NCBI GenBank assembly: GCA_963837715.1
Contig: CAWIOF010000002.1
Coordinates: forward strand, 124,001-188,000
Direction: 5' to 3'
From: JANYLB01 sp963837715
GTDB lineage: Bacteria; Actinomycetota; Acidimicrobiia; IMCC26256; JANYLB01
Length of the DNA stretch: 64,000 nt
Part shown: positions 58,876-64,000 of the stretch, one piece after another
Layout: every line of letters begins with the position of its first letter
How positions within the stretch are numbered: the stretch's first letter is position 1
Position numbers and translations under genes: made by a program
Notes under the pieces: generated by a model
Databases searched by the model: none
Seen by the model: the letters and a program-made list of their open reading frames with translations, nothing else
What the model was told of the DNA's origin: nothing

Positions 58876-58890
58876 GAGAGCAGTGCTCTC
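58876..58890. promoter_or_regulatory. Operator 1: perfect palindrome GAGAGCA-G-TGCTCTC
   Basis: Seven-base perfect arms around a single central base, 23 bases upstream of the nitroreductase start, where it would lie in the transcribed leader. A related half site, CACTGCTCTCG, lies near 58952-58962. Probable TetR target. Confidence 0.65.
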
Positions 58891-58926
58891 TGCTGCCCTC
58901 ATCCTGGACCTCTCGACCACCAAAGT

Positions 58927-58943
58927 CAAGAGCGCCGCTCTTG
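58927..58943. promoter_or_regulatory. Operator 2: palindrome CAAGAGC-GCC-GCTCTTG overlapping a -35 box
   Basis: Seven-base perfect arms with three central bases. On the minus strand it runs into TTGACT, which is 17 bases from CAGGAT, a likely promoter for the nitroreductase gene. AGAGC/GCTCT cores are shared with operator 1, suggesting one regulator binding both. Confidence 0.65.
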
Positions 58944-58947
58944 TTTC

Positions 58948-58976
58948 TTGTCACTGCTCTCGAAATCTGCGACGAT
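58948..58976 (+). promoter_or_regulatory. Promoter of the TetR gene (TTGTCA, 17 bases, GACGAT)
   Basis: TTGTCA at 58948-58953 and GACGAT at 58971-58976; the -10 ends six bases before the ATG at 58983, so transcription would be leaderless. A half operator (TGCTCT) lies inside the spacer. Confidence 0.5.
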
Positions 58977-58982
58977 GAAGCA

Positions 58983-59672
58983 ATGCCCACGACTGCGCGA
59001 GCCCGGGTCCGTGCCGAGATCACCAACGAGATCAAGGTCGTCGCCCGCCGCCAACTCTCCGAGCAGGGATCGGCGGGACTCTCGTTGCGAGCCGTCGCAC
59101 GCGAGGTCGGGATGGTGTCGTCGGCCGTGTACCGCTACTTCCCGAGTCGCGACGATCTCCTCACCGCGCTGATCGTCGACGCCTACGACGCAGTGGGGGC
59201 GGCGGCCGAGACGGCCGACCCGGGGTCACGCGCCGGCGTCGAGGCTCGCTGGCTCGCGGTGACGCGGGCCGTACGCGCCTGGGCCCAGACGAACCCGCAG
59301 GAGTACGCACTCGTCTACGGGACCCCGGTGCCCGGGTACCGCGCGCCCGAGGCGACCATCGATCCGGCGACCCGGGTGAGCGCGGCCCTGCTCCGCATCG
59401 TCGGCGACGGGGTCGAGTCGGGCGAGATCACCGCCGACGATTCGGTGGCGATCCCGCGCGCCGTGCACCGCGACCTCGCGGAGATCCGTGCGCTCGCCGG
59501 CAACGACGTTCCCGACGAGGTGCTCACCCGGGCCTTGTTCGTGTGGGCCGAGATGTTCGGCGCGATCAGCCTCGAGCTGTTCGGCCACCTCCACAACGTC
59601 ATCACCGACTTCGACACCTTCTTCGACCACCAGATGCGCCGCGCCGCCTCCTTGTTGGTCGAATCCGCCTGA
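58983..59672 (+). CDS. TetR family transcriptional regulator
   Basis: 229 residues. HTH region: RVRAEITNEIKVVARRQLSEQGSAGLSLRAVAREVGMVSSAVYRYFPSRDDLLTALIVDAYDAVGAAAE. The C-terminal WHG-type domain contains WAQTNPQEYALVYGTPVPGYRAPEATIDPATRVSAALL. Regulators of this subtype commonly control adjacent F420-dependent reductases or oxidoreductases. Divergent from the nitroreductase gene over a 129-base region with two palindromes; autorepression and repression of the reductase are expected. Confidence 0.9.
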   Translation: MPTTARARVRAEITNEIKVVARRQLSEQGSAGLSLRAVAREVGMVSSAVYRYFPSRDDLLTALIVDAYDAVGAAAETADPGSRAGVEARWLAVTRAVRAWAQTNPQEYALVYGTPVPGYRAPEATIDPATRVSAALLRIVGDGVESGEITADDSVAIPRAVHRDLAEIRALAGNDVPDEVLTRALFVWAEMFGAISLELFGHLHNVITDFDTFFDHQMRRAASLLVESA

Positions 59673-59684
59673 CGCGAACGAGGC

Positions 59685-59723
59685 CTGCACGCCCAGTCCC
59701 GCATTCCGGGACTCACGGTGCAG
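59685..59723. terminator. Hairpin terminator between convergent genes
   Basis: Inner stem AGTCCCG-CATTC-CGGGACT at 59695-59713 is extended by outer CTGCAC (59685-59690) and GTGCAG (59718-59723). Lies between the TetR and SDR gene ends. Confidence 0.65.
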
Positions 59724-59743
59724 ACCTGTCGATGGGAGGGTGG

Positions 59744-60553
59744 TCAGGGCCACATGATGCCGTACTGGGTGGATTCGAGGATCCGGCCGGTCACGCCGCT
59801 GCCGGTCTGGGCGGCGAGGAAGTTGACCGCGGGGACGACGGCGTCGGGACTGGTCCAACCGGTCCAGTCGTAGTCGTCGCCGAGCTCGTGCACCGTCATC
59901 TCGGTCTTCACCGCGCCCGGTCGCAACGCGTTCACGGCGATCCCCGCCTCCGCGAGCTCACCGGCGAGCGCGGTGCTGAAGCGTTCGAGCGCGGCTTTGG
60001 CCACCGAGTAGGTCACGTAGCCGGGCGGCATGCCGGTGATGTAAGGATCCGCGGCGCCCGACGAGATGTTGATGATGCTGCCGGAGCCCCGCTCCCGCAT
60101 CGGGGGGACCACGGCCCGGGCCGTGAGGAAGAGGCTCCGGACGTTGATGCGCATCGACTCGTCCCACATCTCCTCGGTGGTCTCGGGGAACAGGCCTCGG
60201 GTCGGCGCCATCGCGTTGTTCACCAACACGTCGAGTCGCCCGTACTGCGAGATCGTCGCGTCGACGAGCGCGGTGATGTCGTCGGCGACTCCGATGTCGC
60301 ACCGGACCGCGAGGGCGTCGCCGCCCACCGCGCGGATCGCGTCGACGGTCTCCTCGATCGTGCCGGGCAGCCCGAGATCGTTGGGTCGGTCGGTGGTCGT
60401 GCGCGCCGAGCAGACGACGGCAGCACCAGCGTGTGCGAGCCCCAGCGCCAACCCCCGGCCGATCCCGCGTGACGCGCCACTCACGATCGCGACCTTGCCG
60501 GCGAGGTCCGGACCGCCGGTGTCGGGGCGGGTGGTGTCGGCGGCTGCGCTCAT
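59744..60553 (-). CDS. Short-chain dehydrogenase/reductase
   Basis: 269 residues. GKVAIVSGASRGIGRGLALGLAHAGAAVVCSARTTTD (SGASRGIG motif), RCDIGVADDI, VLVNNAMAPTRG, catalytic Ser in IINISSGAADPYITG, and Tyr-x-x-x-Lys in YVTYSVAKAALERFSTALA. The NNAM form of the NNAG motif is a common variant. Classical SDR, probably NAD(P)-dependent dehydrogenase of a CoA ester or alcohol. AGGAG lies eight bases before ATG 60553. It is divergent from the binding-protein gene. Confidence 0.9.
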   Translation of the reverse strand: MSAAADTTRPDTGGPDLAGKVAIVSGASRGIGRGLALGLAHAGAAVVCSARTTTDRPNDLGLPGTIEETVDAIRAVGGDALAVRCDIGVADDITALVDATISQYGRLDVLVNNAMAPTRGLFPETTEEMWDESMRINVRSLFLTARAVVPPMRERGSGSIINISSGAADPYITGMPPGYVTYSVAKAALERFSTALAGELAEAGIAVNALRPGAVKTEMTVHELGDDYDWTGWTSPDAVVPAVNFLAAQTGSGVTGRILESTQYGIMWP

Positions 60554-60597
60554 CGGGCGGCTCCTGCGTCGTCGGGCGTGCCGCACACTGACACAGG

Positions 60598-60603
60598 TAC
60601 GGT
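60598..60603 (+). promoter_or_regulatory. Leaderless -10 box TACGGT
   Basis: GGTACGGTGACCGG then ATG at 60610: six bases between hexamer and start codon. Nearly the same string as at 28009-28020. Confidence 0.5.
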
Positions 60604-60609
60604 GACCGG

Positions 60610-61659
60610 ATGGCCCACGACGCGGCACCGCTGCGAATCGGAGTGCTGCACGATCACTCGCTTCCGGACCAGGACGCCGGCTTCGAACGGTCCGCGCGCG
60701 TCGGGATCGACCTCGTGGGAGATCGCCTCGACCGGCCGGTCGAGTTCGTGCACGCCCACGCGGCCGGCCTCCCGCGTGGCACCGCCGACGCGGTGGTCAC
60801 CGCATTCGAGGCGCTGGTCGACGCGGGTGCGCTCGCGGTGATCGGTCCGGCGATCACCGACAACGGGTTGGTGGTGCGTGATCTCGCCGACGAGGCGGAG
60901 ATCGCCTGCATCAACTACACCGGCAGTGAACAGACACGGAGCGAGTGGATGTTCCACTACCAGATCGGTTCGCTCGAAGAAGAGCCGAACGTGCTCGCCC
61001 GTCACCTCTCCGACCGAGGGCTCTCGAAGGTTGCGCTCGTCTACGACCGGTCGACGATCGGACGGCGCTACGCCACCTTCTTCGACGACGCGTGTCCCGC
61101 GTTCGGTGTGGATCTGGTTGCCCGGGTCGGTGTGTCACCCGTGACCGACGATCTGGGTGCCACGGTCGAGTCGCTGCGCGCCACGGGTGCCGACGCGCTC
61201 GTCTACCTCGGCCTCGGGCTCTCGGCGCACCCCTTGGCGCGGGCGCTCGCCGACGTCGACTGGCACCCACCGGTCGTGACGAACTCGGCCCTCATGTTCG
61301 GGTACGCGAACGCCGACTGGGCTCGGGCGTGGAACGGGTGGACCTACTGCGACTCCGTGTCGGGGAGCAACGAGACGCTCGCCGCGCTGCAGGAAGTGGT
61401 CGGGGCAGCGATGCCGGGCCCCGGCCCACCGGGCCAACACGACCTCGGACGACTGGTCGCGGAGGCGGCCGCGCGGGCCGACCACCTCACCCGCGCCGGG
61501 ATGCGGGAAGGGCTGGAGCGCATCAAGATGCTCCCGTCGGCCACCGGGCGGGCCGGAACGACCATGGGGTTCGGTCAGTGGGACCGGGCCGCGCTCAAGG
61601 GGGAGTACCTCGTGCTGCGTCGGTGGGACGACGGCACCTCGTGTGAGCTCGAGGTCTGA
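60610..61659 (+). CDS. Type I periplasmic-binding-like (LivJ-type) protein without signal peptide
   Basis: 349 residues: RIGVLHDHSLPDQDAGFERSARVGIDLVGDRLDRPVEFVHAHAAGLP, ALVDAGALAVIGPAITDNGLVV, CINYTGSEQTRSEWMFHYQIGSLEEEPNVLARHL and KVALVYDRSTIGRRYATFFDDAC form the two-lobed Peripla_BP_6 fold. It begins directly with a polar MAHDAAPLRIGVLHD sequence, so no export signal exists, and no upstream in-frame start would add one because the leaderless promoter sits there. It may be a cytoplasmic ligand sensor rather than a transporter part. The amidohydrolase follows after a repeat. Confidence 0.8.
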   Translation: MAHDAAPLRIGVLHDHSLPDQDAGFERSARVGIDLVGDRLDRPVEFVHAHAAGLPRGTADAVVTAFEALVDAGALAVIGPAITDNGLVVRDLADEAEIACINYTGSEQTRSEWMFHYQIGSLEEEPNVLARHLSDRGLSKVALVYDRSTIGRRYATFFDDACPAFGVDLVARVGVSPVTDDLGATVESLRATGADALVYLGLGLSAHPLARALADVDWHPPVVTNSALMFGYANADWARAWNGWTYCDSVSGSNETLAALQEVVGAAMPGPGPPGQHDLGRLVAEAAARADHLTRAGMREGLERIKMLPSATGRAGTTMGFGQWDRAALKGEYLVLRRWDDGTSCELEV

Positions 61660-61725
61660 GAAGTCTGAGAGGAGCGGGATGTCGTCTGGAGACAGGAGCA
61701 GCAGCGGCGCCGGCGGACACTGGTC

Positions 61726-61774
61726 GCGGGCCGTGCGGTGGTGAGCGATCAAGCCGGCACCGCGGATTCGACCA
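61726..61774. repeat. Diverged copy of the 37.5-kb repeat core
   Basis: By hand alignment, 42 of 49 bases match 37531-37579 without gaps. It spans the intergenic region and the first codons of the amidohydrolase frame (start GTG 61738). Confidence 0.7.
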
Positions 61775-62968
61775 GGCGGGTTGTCGACTGGGTGATCGAC
61801 TGCGACACCCACATCACCGAGTCGGCCGGCGTGTGGCGCGACCGACTGCCCGCGAAGTGGCGCGATCTCGGCCCGACGATGGTGCGGACCGAGCGCGGCG
61901 CCGACGCCTGGCAGATCGGCGACAGCCAGCCGATTCCGATCGGCATGACCGCGGTGGCGGGCTGGCCGGAGCCGTTCCCGTCGTGTCCGAAGACCATCGA
62001 CGACGCGCCGCTCGCGGCGCACGACGCCGCCCGCTCGGCTCGACTACATGGATTCCGTCGGCATCTGGGCGATGGCGCTCTACCCGAACATCGGCGGGTT
62101 CGGGAACCAGGGGTTCCTGCAACTCGGCGACCCCGACCTCATGCTCGCGTGCGTCCACGCGTACAACGACTGGCTCATCGAATGGTGTTCGGCCGACCCG
62201 CGCCGGTTCATCCCGATCATGGCCACCCCGTTCTGGGATGTCGACGCGACGGTGGCCGAGGTGGAACGGTGCGCGGCGATCGGCCACAAGGGAATCCTGT
62301 TCTCGGGTGAGCCGCAGGTGCTCGGCGAGCCTCACCTCGGCGACCGCCACTGGGATCCGCTCTACCGCGTCGCGGCCGAGACCGGGCTGTCACTCAACTT
62401 CCACATCGGCTCGGGCGACATGTCCGACTCGTTCAACCGGGACCGGGTGAAGGCCCACGGCGTGGGTTCGACCCTCGTCACCACCAGCCTCGGCTTGTTC
62501 CTCGGCAACGCGATGCAGGTCGCCGATCTCCTGTTGAGTGGCGTGCTGCCCCGCCATCCCGACGTTCGGTTCGTGTCGGTCGAGAGCGGGATCGGGTGGG
62601 TGCCGTTCGTGCTCGAGTCGGCCGACTACTGCTTCGAGTACTCGACCATGCGGGCCGAGCGACCCGAGTTCGACATGCGGCCCAGCGATTACTTCCACCG
62701 CCAGGTGTACGCGTGCTCGTTCTTCGAGTCGCACGCGCCGCAACGCGACCTCGACATGATCGGCGCCGACAACGTGCTGTTCGAGACCGACTACCCGCAC
62801 CCGGTGTGCCTCTACGGCAACGTCCGCGAGCGGATCGACGAGGCCTTCGGTGCTCTCGACGCAGTCACGCGGCGGAAGGTGCTGTGGGACAACGCGGCGA
62901 AGCTCTACGGCGTCGGCGCGCCCGACCGAGCGTGGGCACCGCTACCGGCCGGAGGCGCGGGCGTCTGA
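61738..62968 (+). pseudogene. Amidohydrolase family (amidohydrolase 2) metal-dependent hydrolase, frameshifted
   Basis: The first frame gives VVDWVIDCDTHITESAGVWRDRLP with the DxDxH-like start of amidohydrolase-2 proteins, through to APLAAHDAAR. One extra base in the CCGCCCGC stretch near 62026-62036 then moves to the frame RLDYMDSVGIWAMALYPNIGGFG, which continues to the end with FHIGSGDMSD, VSVESGIGWVPFVLESADYCFEY and LFETDYPHPVCLYGN (His, Glu and Asp metal site residues). Rejoined length is about 409 residues, normal. Related enzymes decarboxylate or hydrolyse aromatic compounds. The N-terminal codons are inside a repeat, so a later start is possible. Confidence 0.85.
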
Positions 62969-63847
62969 CGATTCGGGTTCGGTCACGAAGTCGATGAGCT
63001 CCTCGACCGCCCTGATGAACGGTTGTTCGAGGTGCTTCCACGTACTCGTGGCGTCGAGGATCCGTCGCCACAGCGCGCCCGGGTTGTCGACGCCGAGCGC
63101 CGCGCACACGCCGGTCTTCCAGTCCTGACCCTTCGGGATCACGGGCCAGGCGTCGATGCCGACGACCGCCGGCTTCACCGCCTCCCACACGTCGACGTAC
63201 GGGGTGCCGGTCACGAGCACGTACGGGTTGCCGATCGTCTCGACGATGCGCATCTCCTTGCTCCCCGGCACGAGGTGGTCGACGAGCACCCCGATGCGTC
63301 GACCCGGTCCGGGCGCCATCTCGGCGAGCGCGGCGTCGAGGTGGTCGAGACCGTCGAGGCGTTCGACCACGATCCCCTCGATGCGCAGGTCGTCGCCCCA
63401 GACCTTTTCGACGAGCTCGGCGTCGTGCACTCCCTCGACGACGATCCGACTCGCCCGCGCCACCCGGGCCTTCGCCCCGATCACGGCCCGGCTCCCCGAC
63501 GCAGTCACCGTGTTCGTCGACACCCGGGCGGTGGCGAGGTGTTCGGGACCCTCGGGTTCCACCGGCGCGGCCGCCGGCACCAACCGGACCGGGCGCGACG
63601 ACACGAGGAACGCGCCCGGTGTGTTCGGCACGCGCCGTTCGAGACCGGTGGCGCCGCGGATCACCGCGACCTTGCCGTCGAACGCGACGAACTCGCCCGA
63701 GAACCCGCTGGCCCGGTGCACCACCTTCAGCCCTGGCCGCGCGTCGCACGCGGGGTAGTCGGCGGCGAGGCGCTCGGGTCCGTCGACCGGTCCGGCGAGG
63801 ATGCCACCGGCGCCACCCGGGGTTCGTCGGCGGGAATCGTCGGGCAT
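62942..63847 (-). CDS. DUF3097 family protein
   Basis: 301 residues. RLAADYPACDARPGLKVVHRASGFSGEFVAFDGKVAVIRGATGLERRVPNTPGAFLV, then ARASRIVVEGVHDAELVEKVWGDDLRIEGIVVERLDGLDHLDAAL, GRRIGVLVDHLVPGSKEMRI and WKTGVCAALGV. The middle has a TOPRIM-like run (VEGVHDAE, then VLVDHL) with acidic residues. The family is near-universal in actinobacteria and uncharacterised. ATG 63847 is chosen because TAGCTT lies six bases upstream; GTG 63850 is adjacent. It overlaps the amidohydrolase tail by 27 bases. Confidence 0.87.
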   Translation of the reverse strand: MPDDSRRRTPGGAGGILAGPVDGPERLAADYPACDARPGLKVVHRASGFSGEFVAFDGKVAVIRGATGLERRVPNTPGAFLVSSRPVRLVPAAAPVEPEGPEHLATARVSTNTVTASGSRAVIGAKARVARASRIVVEGVHDAELVEKVWGDDLRIEGIVVERLDGLDHLDAALAEMAPGPGRRIGVLVDHLVPGSKEMRIVETIGNPYVLVTGTPYVDVWEAVKPAVVGIDAWPVIPKGQDWKTGVCAALGVDNPGALWRRILDATSTWKHLEQPFIRAVEELIDFVTEPESSDARASGR

Positions 63848-63853
63848 CACCCG

Positions 63854-63859
63854 AAGCTA
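63854..63859 (-). promoter_or_regulatory. Leaderless -10 box TAGCTT before the DUF3097 gene
   Basis: Minus-strand TAGCTT, six bases, ATG at 63847-63845. Confidence 0.4.
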
Positions 63860-63924
63860 CCCACCGGAGCTCCCGAGTTCGTGCACTTCCGGTCGCATGC
63901 GACCCGAAACGCAACGAACCCCGG

Positions 63925-64000
63925 TCAGGAGGGGAGGGAGGCGACGGCGGTGCGGAAGGCGTCGGAGCGGAGCTTCCAGTTGCCGGCGGCCGGCGGCGTC
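63925..64000 (-). CDS. C-terminal fragment of an unidentified protein
   Basis: The window ends inside a minus-strand frame whose last residues are AAGNWKLRSDAFRTAVASLPS before TGA at 63925-63927. Codons end in G or C, as in neighbouring genes. Too short to assign. Confidence 0.4.
   Translation of the reverse strand, partial: TPPAAGNWKLRSDAFRTAVASLPS

Overview
The window is very G+C rich, with codons ending mostly in G or C, and is densely packed. Several markers point to Actinomycetota. These are a mycothiol-type (TIGR03086) isomerase domain, a deazaflavin (F420)-type nitroreductase, DUF3097, DUF6325 with an SHOCT partner, a 7Fe ferredoxin, and many acyl-CoA and SDR enzymes. The mix resembles Acidimicrobiia, but that placement is inference. 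I saw no rRNA, tRNA, CRISPR array, insertion sequence or phage module.

Layout: 0-3 kb has stress or antibiotic-response-type genes, with two ArsR/SRPBCC pairs back to back. 3-13.7 kb carries a ferredoxin, a secreted penicillin-acylase-like lipoprotein, an M1 peptidase lipoprotein, a glutaminase-STAS gene, an rRNA uracil methyltransferase, and PAS and metallo-beta-lactamase-fold genes. 13.7-24 kb has a sugar kinase, acyl-CoA dehydrogenase, CsbD and tiny membrane proteins, a Rieske oxygenase, a proteasome-type protease and a minus-strand operon ending in an acyl-CoA ligase. 24-31 kb is a plus-strand run: glucose-6-phosphate dehydrogenase, DUF1269, SDR, YihY, a phytoene-desaturase-like oxidoreductase and an M20 peptidase. 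31.0-32.3 kb is a tight minus-strand cassette of four overlapping genes of unknown function with less G+C-biased codons. 32.4-38.6 kb has methyltransferases, a glycosyltransferase, an NAD-binding epimerase and a TauD-type dioxygenase.

38.7-43.8 kb encodes a branched-chain amino acid type ABC importer: a secreted binding protein followed by one 1233-residue polypeptide that fuses both permeases and both ATPases. 43.8-54.5 kb has a sulfotransferase, quinone oxidoreductase, TetR, a UvrD-type helicase facing an SNF2 ATPase, TatA and an aldo-keto reductase. 54.5-64 kb is catabolic: CaiB-type CoA transferase, Gfo/Idh/MocA oxidoreductase, esterase, F420-type nitroreductase with a divergent TetR and palindromic operators, SDR, a binding protein without signal peptide, an amidohydrolase and DUF3097.

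Two window-wide patterns stand out. First, at least a dozen genes have a TAnnnT hexamer 6-7 bases before the start codon, the geometry of leaderless transcription; this also decides several start codons. Second, six genes are each interrupted by a single frame change with family sequence continuing on both sides. This is either gene decay or, more likely, base-level errors in a draft assembly. A repeat of about 84 bp occurs twice in tandem at 37.5 kb, with a diverged core copy at 61.7 kb.
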